From Paroceanicella profunda (lineage in GTDB: Bacteria; Pseudomonadota; Alphaproteobacteria; Rhodobacterales; Rhodobacteraceae), in the NCBI RefSeq assembly GCF_005887635.2, contig NZ_CP040819.1, forward strand, positions 434,001-498,000: a DNA stretch of 64,000 nt, written 5' to 3'. Shown here piece after piece: positions 18,602-30,410 of the stretch. How positions within the stretch are numbered: the stretch's first letter is position 1; every line of letters begins with the position of its first letter. Under the pieces are notes generated by a model that worked only from the letters and a program-made list of their open reading frames with translations, did not search any database and had not been told where the DNA came from. The position numbers and the translations under genes were made by a program.

Positions 18602-19113
18602 TTCAGTTCAACTTTCACCAGCTGCCAGATCAGGCGGTTGTTGTACGAAGGATCCTGCAATTCGGCGTAGTCATCCATCGGGTAGATCACCCAGATCGGC
18701 CCCTTGTCCCGCAGGGAGAGGCGCTCGCCGTTCATCGCAAGGGCGAATATGACATCGTATTTCTCGAACTCGGCAAGGTCGAGCTCCACCGTGTAATCGT
18801 TCACCGCCGTGAGGCGGGCCTTGGTTGCGGTGCCGCGGCCGATCAGCCCGATCACGTCCCGCGCGAGGGGGCCGGTGAATTCCGTGACCCCGTCGACGAA
18901 TTCATTGCTCGTGTTCACGGACACCTGGGGCATGTCGAGCAGCGCCTGTTCGTCCAGCGCCACGGTGTTCGGCCCCGCCGGCAGGCTGGCATTGGACAAG
19001 GTGAGCATCGGCGTCCCGGCCGAAGCGGTTCCCCCCGCGGCACCGGCCAGGACGGCGGCAAGCACAGCAACCCGGAGGACGATGCGCAGAGCGGGAAGGA
19101 ATCCGTTTTTCAT
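18598..19113 (-). CDS. Exported SUOX-fold (molybdopterin oxidoreductase-like) protein, probable sensor partner
   Basis: 171 residues with a signal peptide (hydrophobic core 12-27, cleavage near TASA-GT). The rest resembles the core of the sulfite-oxidase molybdopterin-binding fold: FTGPLARDVIGLIG, AVNDYTVELDLAEFEKYDV, FALAMNGERL and GPIWVIYPMDD. It has no cysteine at all, so the Mo-ligating Cys of true SUOX enzymes is missing and catalysis is unlikely. It is translationally coupled to the membrane kinase-like gene, suggesting a periplasmic ligand- or redox-sensing partner. Function is inferred from context only. Confidence 0.75.
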   Translation of the reverse strand: MKNGFLPALRIVLRVAVLAAVLAGAAGGTASAGTPMLTLSNASLPAGPNTVALDEQALLDMPQVSVNTSNEFVDGVTEFTGPLARDVIGLIGRGTATKARLTAVNDYTVELDLAEFEKYDVIFALAMNGERLSLRDKGPIWVIYPMDDYAELQDPSYNNRLIWQLVKVELK

Positions 19114-19280
19114 TGAGTGTCTCCTGTGCCTCGCTTCGTCCAAGCAAGAACCGCGCCTGCCCTCTCCCTGCAAATGGAGGATGGAACATTGCAAAATGCA
19201 ACATTTGACTTCCCGCCTTCGCAGAATGCAATGCAATCTGGCGGTTGCGCGACAGGTCCTTCCGAGCGCGCCCCATACGA

Positions 19281-19313
19281 CGGACCCGCCACGCATCGGC
19301 AGTGGCGGGTCCG
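19281..19313 (-). terminator. Strong hairpin between prpE and the signalling operon
   Basis: Perfect 12-base-pair inverted repeat CGGACCCGCCAC/GTGGCGGGTCCG with a 9-base loop, 35 bases past the prpE stop. No U-tract follows on either strand, so termination is inferred from stem strength and position only. Confidence 0.5.
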
Positions 19314-19347
19314 GGTAAATATCGGGTAAGCGGCGGCGGCCTGCTGG

Positions 19348-21240
19348 TCAGCGTGCCGGGTAGCCGATCTCCGAGAGGTTGGAGCGGATCTCGTCCAGCA
19401 CGGCCGGGTCGTCGATGGTCGCGGGCGTGCGGAACGCCTCGCCGTTCGCGATGCGCACCATGGTGGCGCGCAGGATCTTGCCCGAGCGCGTCTTGGGCAG
19501 GCGTTCGACCACCACGGTGAGCTTGAAGGCCGCCACCGGGCCGATCTGGTCGCGCACCATGGCAATGCACTCGCGGATGACCTCGGAATGCTCGCGGTTG
19601 CAGCCGCGGTTGAGGCAGACGAAGCCCATGGGAAGCTGGCCCTTCAGCGCATCGGCGATGCCGATCACCGCGCATTCCGCCACGTCGGGATGCGCGGCCA
19701 GCACCTCCTCCATCGCGCCGGTGGACAGCCGGTGCCCGGCCACGTTGATCACGTCATCGGTGCGGGCCATGATGTAGATGTAGCCCTCCTCGTCGACATA
19801 GCCCGCATCACCGGTCTCGTAGTACCCGGGGAAATGGCTGAGGTAGGATTTCACGAAACGCTCCTCGGCGTTCCACAGGGTGGAGAGCGTGCCCGGCGGC
19901 AGCGGCAGCTTCACCGCCACGGCGCCCAGCGTGCCGCGGGGCACCTCGTGGCCGCCCTCGTCGAGAATGCGGATGTCGTAGCCCGGCATGGCCACGGTGG
20001 GCGAGCCGAGCTTCACCGGCAGCGCCTCGATGCCCATCGGGTTCGCGGCGATGGCCCAGCCGGTCTCGGTCTGCCACCAGTGGTCGATCACCGGCACGCC
20101 GAGCACCTTCGCCGCCCATTCAATGGTGTCCGGGTCGGCGCGCTCGCCGGCGAGGAACAGCGCCTGCAGGCAGGAGGTGTCGTAGCCCGCGATCATCTCG
20201 CCCTTCGGGTCCTCGCGCTTGATGGCGCGGAAGGCGGTGGGGGCGGTGAAGAAGGCCCGCACGCCGTGATCGCGGATCACCCGCCAGAAGGTGGCGGCAT
20301 CGGGCGTGCCCACGGGCTTGCCCTCGAAGACCACCGTGGTGCAGCCCATCAGCAGCGGCCCGTAGCAGATGTAGCTGTGCCCCACCACCCAGCCCACGTC
20401 GGACGCGGCCCAGAACACGTCGCCCGGCCGCATTCCGTAGATGTTCTCCATGCTCCAGTGCAGGGCCACCATGTGGCCGCCGGAGGGGCGCACCACGCCC
20501 TTGGGCTGGCCGGTGGTGCCGGAGGTGTAGAGCACGTAGAGCGGGTCGGTCGCGGCCACGGGCACGCAAGGCGCGGGTGCTGCACCGGCCACGAAATCGG
20601 CCCAGGCGATGTCGCGGCCGGGGGTGAGCGCCACCTGCGCCTGCGGCCGCTCCAGGATCACGCAAAACTCCGGGGCGTGGCGCGCCTGGGAGATGGCGTC
20701 CTCGAGCAGCGGGCCGTAGGGCACCACGCGGCCCGGCTCGATGCCGCAGGAGGCGGAGAGGATGGCCTTCGGGGTGAAATCGTCGATCCGCACCGCCAGC
20801 TCATGCGCCGCGAACCCGCCGAACACCACCGAATGCACCGCGCCGAGGCGCGCGCAGGCCAGCATCGCCTCCAGCGCCTCGGGCACCATGGGCATGTAGA
20901 TGATCACCCGGTCGCCCCGGCCGATGCCGCGCGCGGCGAGCGCGCCGGCGAGGCGGGCCACGCGGTCGCGCAGCTCGGCATAGGTGATGCGGCTCACGCT
21001 GTCGGTGACCGGGCTGTCATGGATGATGGCGATGCGTTCGCCGTGCCCCGCCTCCACATGCCGGTCCACCGCGTTCCAGCAGGTGTTGGCCTCGGCGCCC
21101 GGGTACCAGGCGTAGAGGGGCGCGCGGCTGTCGTCGAGCGCGCGCGTCGGCGGCACGCTCCAGTCGATCCGCGCGGCCTCGCGCAGCCAGAATCCTTCCG
21201 GGTCCGCCTTCCAGGCGTCATGGACGGCCTTGTAGCTCAT
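19348..21240 (-). CDS. prpE: Propionyl-CoA synthetase
   Basis: AMP-forming acyl-CoA synthetase of 630 residues that activates propionate. Conserved motifs: YTSGTTGQPKGVV, the VGWVVGHSYICYGPLL stretch, YYETGDAGY and the catalytic Lys motif KTRSGKILRA near the C-terminus. The GVVRPSGGH and GHSYICYGPLL forms are typical of PrpE rather than acetyl-CoA synthetase (Acs), and the neighbourhood of pcc and mutase genes agrees. It is 192 bases downstream of maeB in the same direction. Confidence 0.9.
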   Translation of the reverse strand: MSYKAVHDAWKADPEGFWLREAARIDWSVPPTRALDDSRAPLYAWYPGAEANTCWNAVDRHVEAGHGERIAIIHDSPVTDSVSRITYAELRDRVARLAGALAARGIGRGDRVIIYMPMVPEALEAMLACARLGAVHSVVFGGFAAHELAVRIDDFTPKAILSASCGIEPGRVVPYGPLLEDAISQARHAPEFCVILERPQAQVALTPGRDIAWADFVAGAAPAPCVPVAATDPLYVLYTSGTTGQPKGVVRPSGGHMVALHWSMENIYGMRPGDVFWAASDVGWVVGHSYICYGPLLMGCTTVVFEGKPVGTPDAATFWRVIRDHGVRAFFTAPTAFRAIKREDPKGEMIAGYDTSCLQALFLAGERADPDTIEWAAKVLGVPVIDHWWQTETGWAIAANPMGIEALPVKLGSPTVAMPGYDIRILDEGGHEVPRGTLGAVAVKLPLPPGTLSTLWNAEERFVKSYLSHFPGYYETGDAGYVDEEGYIYIMARTDDVINVAGHRLSTGAMEEVLAAHPDVAECAVIGIADALKGQLPMGFVCLNRGCNREHSEVIRECIAMVRDQIGPVAAFKLTVVVERLPKTRSGKILRATMVRIANGEAFRTPATIDDPAVLDEIRSNLSEIGYPAR

Positions 21241-21432
21241 CGTCTGTCTTCCTCCCTGTCTCCGCGGACCGGACGGGACCGGTCCGCGACATCGATGCAG
21301 GTTTCGGCCGCGCCCTCTCTTTCCGGGGCGTCGGCCAGTGCTTGTCGGCCAGTGTCCGCCGACCCGTATCAGCCGGCCCGTCGCATCGGGCCGGTATCCT
21401 CCGGCCCGATGCGGACCGGCAGCGCCCGGCGC

Positions 21433-23709
21433 TCAGCCGTAGTGCTGCACCGGGGTTCCGGCCAGCGCGGCGATGTTGATGAGCCCGCGCGTGGTGATCG
21501 AGGAGGTCACGATATGCGCCTTGTTGCCCATGCCCATCAGGATCGGGCCCACTTCCAGCCCGCCGGCCAGCATCTTGAGCACGTTGCGTGAGGCGCTGGC
21601 GGCATCGGCATTGGCGAAGACCAGCACGTTCGCCGCCCCCTCCAGCCGGGAGTTCGGGAAGATCCGCTCCCGCAGGGTGGGGTCGAGCGCGGTGTCGGAA
21701 TGCATCTCGCCCTCGTACATGAAGTTGCGCGGCTCGGCGTCCAGGATGGCGAGCGCCTCGCGCATGCGCGGGCCGGTGCCGGTGTCGAGGTTGCCGAACT
21801 GGGAGTGCGAGCACAGCGCGATCTTCGGTTCCAGCCCGAAGCGGCGCACGTGGCGCGCCGCGGCGATGGTGATCTCGGCGATCTGCGCTGCCGTGGGCTC
21901 CGGGTTCACGTGCGTGTCGGCGATGAAATAGGCCCCGCTCTCCAGCAGCACCAGCGAGAGCGCACCGATCTGGGTGAGCCCGTCGCGGCCCAGCACGTCG
22001 TCGATGTAGCGCAGGTGCCACAGGTACTGGCCGAAGGTGCCGCAGATCATGCTGTCCGCGTCGCCGCGGTGCACGGCCACCGCGGCGATGGCGGTGGTGT
22101 TGGTGCGCATGATCGCCTGGGCCAGCGCCGGCGTCACGCCGCGGCGCTGCATCAGGTTGAAGTAGGTCTCCCAGTAGGTGCGGTAGCGCGGGTCGTCCTG
22201 GGGGTTCATGATCTCGAAGTCGCGGCCCGGGCGCACGGTGAGGCCAAAGCGCTCGCAGCGGCTTTCCATCACGTCCGGCCGGCCGACGAGAATCGGCGTG
22301 TCCACGCCCTCCTCCAGCAGCGCCTGGGTGGCGCGCAGGATGCGCTCGTCCTCGCCCTCGGCGAAGATGATCCGGCGCGTGGCGGTGCGCGCCGCCTCCA
22401 TCACCGATTTCATGATCAGCGAGGAGCGGTAGACCGAGCCCTCCAGCCGGCCGCGATACTCCTCGATGTCGAGCGGACGGGTGGCGACACCGGTGGCCAT
22501 CGCGGCCTCGGCCACCGCGCAGGCGACGATGGAGAGCAGGCGCCGGTCGAAGGGCTTCGGGATCAGGTAGTCCGGCCCGAAGATCATCCGCTCGCCCTCG
22601 TAGACCGCCGCCGTCTCCGCGGAGGTGGTGGAGCGGGCCAGCTTGGCGATGGCGCGCACGCCGGCGATCTTCATCTCCTCGTTGATCTCGGTGGCGCCCA
22701 CGTCCAGCGCCCCGCGGAAGATGAAGGGGAAGCACAGCACGTTGTTGACCTGGTTGGGATAATCCGAACGCCCGGTGGCGATCAGCGCATCCGGCGCCAC
22801 TGCGCGGGCCAGCTCGGGGGTAATCTCCGGGCTGGGGTTCGCGAGCGCGAAGATGATCGGGCGCGGCGCCATGCGCGCCACCATCTCCTGCTTCAGCACG
22901 TTGGGGCCGGAGAGGCCGAGGAACAGGTCCGCGCCGTCGATCACCTCGCCCAGCGTCTTCGCGCCGCCGGGCTGGGCGAAGGCGGCCTTCTGGGGGGTCA
23001 TGTCCTCCTCGCGGCCCTCGTGCACCAGGCCGTGCAGGTCGCACAGGAACACGTTCTCGCGCTTCACGCCGAGCGAGACGAGCATGTTCAGGCAGGCGAT
23101 GCCCGCCGCGCCGCCGCCGGTGGAGACGACCTTGATCTCGCCGAAGGCCTTGCCGGCGACTTCCAGCGCATTGGTGGCCGCGGCGCCCACCACGATGGCG
23201 GTGCCGTGCTGGTCATCGTGGAACACGGGGATGTTCATGCGCTCGCGGCAGAGCTTCTCGACGATGAAGCAGTCCGGGGCCTTGATGTCCTCGAGGTTGA
23301 TGGCGCCGAAGGTCGGCTCCAGCGCGGTGACGATCTCGGCGAGCTTCACCGGGTCGGTCTCGTTCACCTCGATGTCGAAACAGTCGATGTTGGCGAATTT
23401 TTTGAACAGGACGGCCTTGCCCTCCATCACCGGCTTGGAGGCAGCCGCGCCGATGTTGCCCAGACCGAGCACGGCGGAGCCGTTGGAGACCACGGCGACG
23501 AGATTGGCCCGCGAGGTGAAGCGCGCCGAATTGGCCACGTCGTCGCGGATGGCGAGGCAGGCCTCGGCCACGCCGGGGCTGTAGGCGCGCGAGAGATCGC
23601 GCTGGGTTGCCAGCGGCTTCGTGGCCCTGATCTCGAGTTTCCCCGGGCGCGGGAACTCGTGATAGTCCAGCGCCGCCTTGCGAGTGGCCTCGATCTTGTC
23701 GTCCGTCAT
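21433..23709 (-). CDS. maeB: NADP-dependent malic enzyme with phosphotransacetylase-like C-terminus
   Basis: 758 residues, the usual size of the bipartite MaeB type. The N-terminal half is malic enzyme ([49 protein letters not shown]); the C-terminal ~320 residues match phosphate acetyltransferase without being a working Pta in characterised members. It decarboxylates malate to pyruvate, a suitable drain for C4 acids made from propionate. The ATG at 23709 gives the family N-terminus; another in-frame ATG at 23730 is possible. Confidence 0.93.
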   Translation of the reverse strand: MTDDKIEATRKAALDYHEFPRPGKLEIRATKPLATQRDLSRAYSPGVAEACLAIRDDVANSARFTSRANLVAVVSNGSAVLGLGNIGAAASKPVMEGKAVLFKKFANIDCFDIEVNETDPVKLAEIVTALEPTFGAINLEDIKAPDCFIVEKLCRERMNIPVFHDDQHGTAIVVGAAATNALEVAGKAFGEIKVVSTGGGAAGIACLNMLVSLGVKRENVFLCDLHGLVHEGREEDMTPQKAAFAQPGGAKTLGEVIDGADLFLGLSGPNVLKQEMVARMAPRPIIFALANPSPEITPELARAVAPDALIATGRSDYPNQVNNVLCFPFIFRGALDVGATEINEEMKIAGVRAIAKLARSTTSAETAAVYEGERMIFGPDYLIPKPFDRRLLSIVACAVAEAAMATGVATRPLDIEEYRGRLEGSVYRSSLIMKSVMEAARTATRRIIFAEGEDERILRATQALLEEGVDTPILVGRPDVMESRCERFGLTVRPGRDFEIMNPQDDPRYRTYWETYFNLMQRRGVTPALAQAIMRTNTTAIAAVAVHRGDADSMICGTFGQYLWHLRYIDDVLGRDGLTQIGALSLVLLESGAYFIADTHVNPEPTAAQIAEITIAAARHVRRFGLEPKIALCSHSQFGNLDTGTGPRMREALAILDAEPRNFMYEGEMHSDTALDPTLRERIFPNSRLEGAANVLVFANADAASASRNVLKMLAGGLEVGPILMGMGNKAHIVTSSITTRGLINIAALAGTPVQHYG

Positions 23710-24149
23710 ACGCTCTGCCCCGTCATCCATGACTTGCCCCGGTCCTGTCGCCGGGCAGTCTGCCTCATACACCCCATGCCACCGACTCGCCAGCACGGCA
23801 ACGCCGGGACCGGCCGCCCGCGCGCGGGGCCCGCCTGTCCGGCCCCCCGGAGCCCCCTGCCGCCCCCGGGCCACAGGTCCTCCGGGGCGCCCGCACGGTC
23901 ATCCACAGCACCGCCCGCCGGGCCCATGCCCGCCGTGCCGTCGAGGCAAGGGCACCCGCGCCGCCCGTCCGTGCATCGCGCCTTCATCCCCCCGCGCCGC
24001 GCTCCGGAGTGCAGGCTCATACATCCGCATCGCCGGCCTGGGGCCCACGCGCCGCCCTTCCCCCGGGGCAAGGGCGCCCGCGCCGCCCGCCCCGCGCCTC
24101 GGAGTTCGGGCTCACACGTCCGCATCGCCGGCCTGCGGCCGGCGCGCCA
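23710..24149. other. GC-rich intergenic region with imperfect direct repeats
   Basis: 440 bases without a credible gene between maeB and the mutase gene. It holds the maeB promoter region and a two-part imperfect direct repeat: GGCAAGGGCRCCCGCGCCGC at 23945 and 24067, and a ~37-base block ending in CCGCATCGCCGGCCTG at 24004-24040 and 24099-24135. Confidence 0.7.
23945..24135. repeat. Imperfect direct repeat, two copies of a composite ~95-base unit
   Basis: Copy 1 spans 23945-24040 and copy 2 spans 24067-24135; the second is shortened in the middle. Both copies begin with the GGCAAGGGC block and end with the ACRTCCGCATCGCCGGCCTG block. The repeat may be a local duplication or the remains of a dispersed intergenic element. 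Confidence 0.75.
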
Positions 24150-26297
<2,148 letters not shown>

Positions 26298-26448
26298 CGT
26301 GTCGTCTCCCTCTGGCTGTCCGGCCCCGCGCAGGGCGCGCGGCTTCCGGGGGCTGCCTGTGCTCCGGCCCCGGACGGGGCGGCGGATCCGCGCCGGGGCG
26401 CGCGGGCCCCGGAGCGGCGTGTGTCATGGCCCGGAGCCGCGCGCGTCC

Positions 26449-28197
26449 TCACGCGCGGCGCCGGGCGAGAAGCGTGTCGAGCCGGTCGCGCAGCGCATGG
26501 TCCGGCGCCGCGCCCTCGCCCGTGGCGAGGAAGGCGTCGAGCCGTGCCGCGGCCTCCTCCAGCGCGCCGGCCTGCATCATCAGCCGCACCGCGAGGCGCA
26601 GTTCAGCGGGGCCTGCATCCGGGGCCTGCGCGGCGGCGCGGGCCTGCTCCAGCGCCTCCGCCGCGCGCCCCGCCTCCGCCAGCGCCACGGCAAGCTGCCG
26701 GCGCGGCTCCGCCTCCTGCGGCCAGAGGGCCACGCAGCCCTCCAGCAGGGCGATGGCCCGGTCCGCGGCGCCGCACTCCGCCAGCAGGTTCAGCGCCCGG
26801 GCGCGCAGGCTGGGGTGGGAGACATCCGCGGGCGTGAGCCCGTCCAGCGCCGCACGCACCGCCTCCGGCCGCCCCAGCGCCTGGTAATGCCGGGCAAGCT
26901 GCAGCGCGCCGCCGGCGGAGAGCGGCGCCTCCGCCAGGCCCGGGGGCACCAGGTCGGCCCGCCCGGCACCCTCCAGCGCCCGGCGGCACAGGAGCTGCAG
27001 CCAGTCGGTGGTGCGCGCGCTTTCCATGCGGTCGGGCTGAAGATGGGCGACGGCGCGCTCCGGCTGCCCGGCTTCGGCCAGCAGCAGCGCCGCGTGCAGG
27101 TGGAACAGCGGGTCGTGCATCTCCAGCGGGGCGCTGATGCGCTCCAGCAGCGCCAGCGCCTCCGCCGGGGCGCCGCGCGCGCAGGCCGCGGTGACCTGCC
27201 TCGCGAGATCGGCCTCCGCCGCCTCGGCCTGCGCCGCCTCCGACACGTAGGCCTCGCGCACCCGCGCCATGATGCGCTGCACGAAGGCGGCGCGCACATG
27301 GCACAGGTCATCCTCCCACACCGTCTCGCGCGGTGAGAGGGTCACGCTCTCGAAACTGGGGAAGTAATCCGCTCCGGGGGTTTCCTCGGCCAGCTTCCCG
27401 CAGACGGCGCGCAGCACGCTCTTGGAATAGCAATTGGCCTGCTCGGCGTCCTCCTCGGTGAAGGTGCGCTGCAGCACCACCGGCGAGGTGGTGAGCAGGA
27501 TGTGCGGCAGGCTGCCATCGGCCCGGCAGAGCAGCGCGAGGGCGGCGCGCATCCGGGCGAGGCACTGCTCGTAATCATGGCGCTCGAACACGTAGCGCCC
27601 CCGGAAGCGGGCCAGCGCCCGGCCGGGCATGTTCTGCAGGCACAGGCCGGTTTCCAGGTCGCGCCAGACCTCGACCAGGCCGAGGGTAAGGATCACCACC
27701 TCCGCCGAGAAGAGCTCGCGCCAGATGTGGAACACCTCCGCCCGCTGCGCCAGCAGCGCGCCGAAGGAGAGCGGCTCCTGCGCGTGGAGCTGGGTGTCGA
27801 TCCAGCGGCCGTCCGGCAGCTCCGTGGCCACGGCGCGCGCGTCATCTGGAGACACGATGCCGTCCCGCGCGCGGATGCGGGCGGTCCACTCCATCTCCTG
27901 CAGGATGGTGGCGGGGGAGTATTTGTTGAACACGCCGCGGTGGAGGCCGATGCCATGCGCGGCCGGGGCGCTGCGCACCGCGAAGCCGAGGTCCAGCAGC
28001 TCCGCCTCGATGTTGCGCGCGAAGCACGAGCCGACGGCAAACAGCCGGCTGGACCGGTCGAAGCGGAAGGACGGGCGCAGCCGCGGCCAGACCTCCGGCT
28101 CGCGCCGCACGCCCTCGCGGCGCATCGGGCGCGCGCCCGGGTTGGCCCGGCTGCGGGCCAGGGCCTCCTCCAGGCTGATGCCACCGGCAGCGGTCAT
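26449..28197 (-). CDS. GSCFA-domain protein with TPR-like C-terminal half
   Basis: 582 residues. Residues ~48-290 form a GSCFA-family domain: LFAVGSCFARNIEAEL near the N-terminus (the G-S-C-F-A pattern itself), a FNKYSP segment, LGLVEVW and LTTSPVVLQRTF. This family is related to SGNH-type esterases and often sits in surface-carbohydrate loci. Residues ~310-582 are Ala/Leu-rich helical repeats typical of TPRs. No signal peptide is visible. It is inserted between pccA and the mutase gene in the same direction; any role in propionyl-CoA metabolism is unknown. Confidence 0.8.
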   Translation of the reverse strand: MTAAGGISLEEALARSRANPGARPMRREGVRREPEVWPRLRPSFRFDRSSRLFAVGSCFARNIEAELLDLGFAVRSAPAAHGIGLHRGVFNKYSPATILQEMEWTARIRARDGIVSPDDARAVATELPDGRWIDTQLHAQEPLSFGALLAQRAEVFHIWRELFSAEVVILTLGLVEVWRDLETGLCLQNMPGRALARFRGRYVFERHDYEQCLARMRAALALLCRADGSLPHILLTTSPVVLQRTFTEEDAEQANCYSKSVLRAVCGKLAEETPGADYFPSFESVTLSPRETVWEDDLCHVRAAFVQRIMARVREAYVSEAAQAEAAEADLARQVTAACARGAPAEALALLERISAPLEMHDPLFHLHAALLLAEAGQPERAVAHLQPDRMESARTTDWLQLLCRRALEGAGRADLVPPGLAEAPLSAGGALQLARHYQALGRPEAVRAALDGLTPADVSHPSLRARALNLLAECGAADRAIALLEGCVALWPQEAEPRRQLAVALAEAGRAAEALEQARAAAQAPDAGPAELRLAVRLMMQAGALEEAAARLDAFLATGEGAAPDHALRDRLDTLLARRRA

Positions 28198-28295
28198 CGA
28201 CGATCCTCCCCCGGGTCTGCGCCCGTTGCGGTGCCGGGGCAGCCCCCGGCGGCGGGCGGGGCCCGGCGGGGCCCCGCGCTCCTGCGGCTCCGCCC

Positions 28296-30293
28296 TCAGG
28301 CGAATTCCATGATCACGTCGTCCACCGCGAGGCTCGCCCCCGGCGCGGCGTTGATCTTCGCGACCACGCCGCTGCGCTCCGCGCGCAGCACGTTCTCCAT
28401 CTTCATCGCCTCCACGGTGCAGAGCGCCTGGCCCTGCTGGACCTCCTCGCCCTCGGCCACCGCGATGGAGACCACGAGGCCCGGCATCGGGCAGAGCAGC
28501 AGCTTCGAGGTGTCCGGCGGCAGCTTGTCGGGCATCAGCGCGGCCAGTTCCGCGGCGCGCGGGGTCATCACCCGGACCATCAGCTCCGCTCCCCGGAAGC
28601 GCATGCGCCCGCCGCCGGTGACCGCGTCGAACTTCGCGATCAGCGGCGTGCCGTTCACCTCGGCCTTCACCAGGGTCATCCCCGGCTCCCACCCGGTCCT
28701 GATGGCGAGCACGGCGCCGTTCACCGTCACGTCGCTCACGCCATCGGTCTGGACGACCGAGACATCGAAGCGCCGCTTGCCCATCAGCACGACGGCGTCC
28801 GGGCGCACCGTGCGGCGGTGATTGCGCATCGCGCCGGAGATCTGCGCCGCGCGCGCCTCCGTGCGCCGGTGCATCACGGCGGCCAGCGCCGCGAGCCGGA
28901 CCAGCTCGGCCTCCGGCAGGTCCGCGCCCTCGAACCCCTCCGGGTATTCCTCGGCGATGAAGGCGGTGGTGATCTCGCCGGAGACGAAGCGCGGGTGGTC
29001 CATCACCGCGGCGAGGAACGGCAGGTTGTGCCCGATCCCCTCCACCTCGAACCCGTCGAGCGCGTTGCGCATGCCCTCGATGGCCGCGGCGCGGTCCGGC
29101 CCCCAGGTGCAGAGCTTGGCGATCATCGGGTCGTAGTACATCGAGATCTCGCCGCCCTCGAACACGCCGGTGTCGTTGCGCACGGCATGGGTGGCGGTGG
29201 CCACCTCCACCGGCGGGCGGTAGCGGGTGAGCCGGCCGATGGAGGGCAGGAAGCCGCGATACGGGTCCTCCGCGTAGAGACGGCTCTCCATCGCCCAGCC
29301 GGTCAGCGTCACGTCCTCCTGCCCGAAGGAGAGCTTCTCGCCCGCGGCGACGCGGATCATCTGCTCCACGAGATCGATGCCGGTGATCAGCTCCGTCACC
29401 GGATGCTCCACCTGCAGGCGGGTGTTCATCTCCAGGAAGTAGAAGTTGCGGTTGCCGTCGACGATGAACTCCACCGTGCCGGCGGAGCAGTAGTTCACCG
29501 CCTTGGAGAGCGCCACGGCCTGCTCGCCCATCGCCTTGCGGGTGGCGGCATCGAGGAAGGGCGAGGGCGCCTCCTCGATGACCTTCTGGTTGCGCCGCTG
29601 GATGGAGCATTCCCGCTCGCCGAGGTAGAGGCAGGTGCCGTGCTGGTCTCCCAGCACCTGGATCTCGATGTGCCGGGGCTGGGTGACGAATTTCTCGATG
29701 AAGATCCGGTCATCCCCGAAGGAGGACTTCGCCTCCGAGCGCGAGAGCTGGAAGCCCTCCCGGGCCTCCGCGTCAGTCCAGGCGATGCGCATGCCCTTGC
29801 CGCCACCGCCGGCGGAGGCCTTGATCATCACCGGGTAGCCGATCTCGCCGGAGATCTTCACCGCCTCCTCCGCATCCGCGATCAGGCCCATGTAGCCCGG
29901 AACGGTGGAGACACCGGCCTCCGCGGCGAGCTTCTTGGAAGTGATCTTGTCGCCCATCGCCTCGATGGCGCCCACCGGGGGGCCGATGAAGGCCACGCCG
30001 GCCTTCGCCAGCGCCTCGGCGAACTCGGCCCGCTCGGAGAGGAAGCCATAGCCCGGATGCACCGCCTCCGCGCCCGTGGCCTTCACCGCCTCGAGGATCT
30101 TCTCGATGACGATGTAGGACTGGTTCGCCGGCGCCGGGCCGATGTGCACGGCCTCGTCGGCCATCGCGACATGCAGCGCGTTGCGGTCCGCGTCGGAATA
30201 GACCGCCACGGTGGCGATGCCCATCCGCCGCGCGGTCTTGATCACCCGGCACGCGATTTCGCCCCGATTGGCGATCAGGATCTTCTTGAACAT
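28296..30293 (-). CDS. pccA: Propionyl-CoA carboxylase, biotin carboxylase/BCCP subunit
   Basis: 665 residues: biotin carboxylase (N-terminal KILIANRGEIACRVI, ATP loop KASAGGGGKGM, EMNTRLQVEHPVTE), the BT linker region typical of PCC-type alpha subunits, and a C-terminal biotinyl domain with EAMKMEN near residue 630. With PccB it makes methylmalonyl-CoA from propionyl-CoA and bicarbonate. pccB is only 2 kb upstream, but five small genes lie between them and a terminator precedes pccA, so the two subunits are probably transcribed separately. Confidence 0.94.
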   Translation of the reverse strand: MFKKILIANRGEIACRVIKTARRMGIATVAVYSDADRNALHVAMADEAVHIGPAPANQSYIVIEKILEAVKATGAEAVHPGYGFLSERAEFAEALAKAGVAFIGPPVGAIEAMGDKITSKKLAAEAGVSTVPGYMGLIADAEEAVKISGEIGYPVMIKASAGGGGKGMRIAWTDAEAREGFQLSRSEAKSSFGDDRIFIEKFVTQPRHIEIQVLGDQHGTCLYLGERECSIQRRNQKVIEEAPSPFLDAATRKAMGEQAVALSKAVNYCSAGTVEFIVDGNRNFYFLEMNTRLQVEHPVTELITGIDLVEQMIRVAAGEKLSFGQEDVTLTGWAMESRLYAEDPYRGFLPSIGRLTRYRPPVEVATATHAVRNDTGVFEGGEISMYYDPMIAKLCTWGPDRAAAIEGMRNALDGFEVEGIGHNLPFLAAVMDHPRFVSGEITTAFIAEEYPEGFEGADLPEAELVRLAALAAVMHRRTEARAAQISGAMRNHRRTVRPDAVVLMGKRRFDVSVVQTDGVSDVTVNGAVLAIRTGWEPGMTLVKAEVNGTPLIAKFDAVTGGGRMRFRGAELMVRVMTPRAAELAALMPDKLPPDTSKLLLCPMPGLVVSIAVAEGEEVQQGQALCTVEAMKMENVLRAERSGVVAKINAAPGASLAVDDVIMEFA

Positions 30294-30350
30294 GGCTCCC
30301 TTTCCAGTCTCTCAAGAGGCATCGGGCCGCACAGCCGGGAGCCGGGCATG

Positions 30351-30378
30351 CAAAAGCCTCCGCGCGGCGCGCGGAGGC
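30351..30378 (-). terminator. Rho-independent terminator after the glycine-zipper lipoprotein gene
   Basis: Perfect 10-base-pair stem GCCTCCGCGC/GCGCGGAGGC with a 3-base loop at 30356-30378, followed on the minus strand by TTTTGC. It lies 33 bases beyond the lipoprotein stop and 58 bases before the pccA start. Confidence 0.85.
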
Positions 30379-30410
30379 TCAGGATGCCAGATCGGCCCGA
30401 AATCAGGCGC

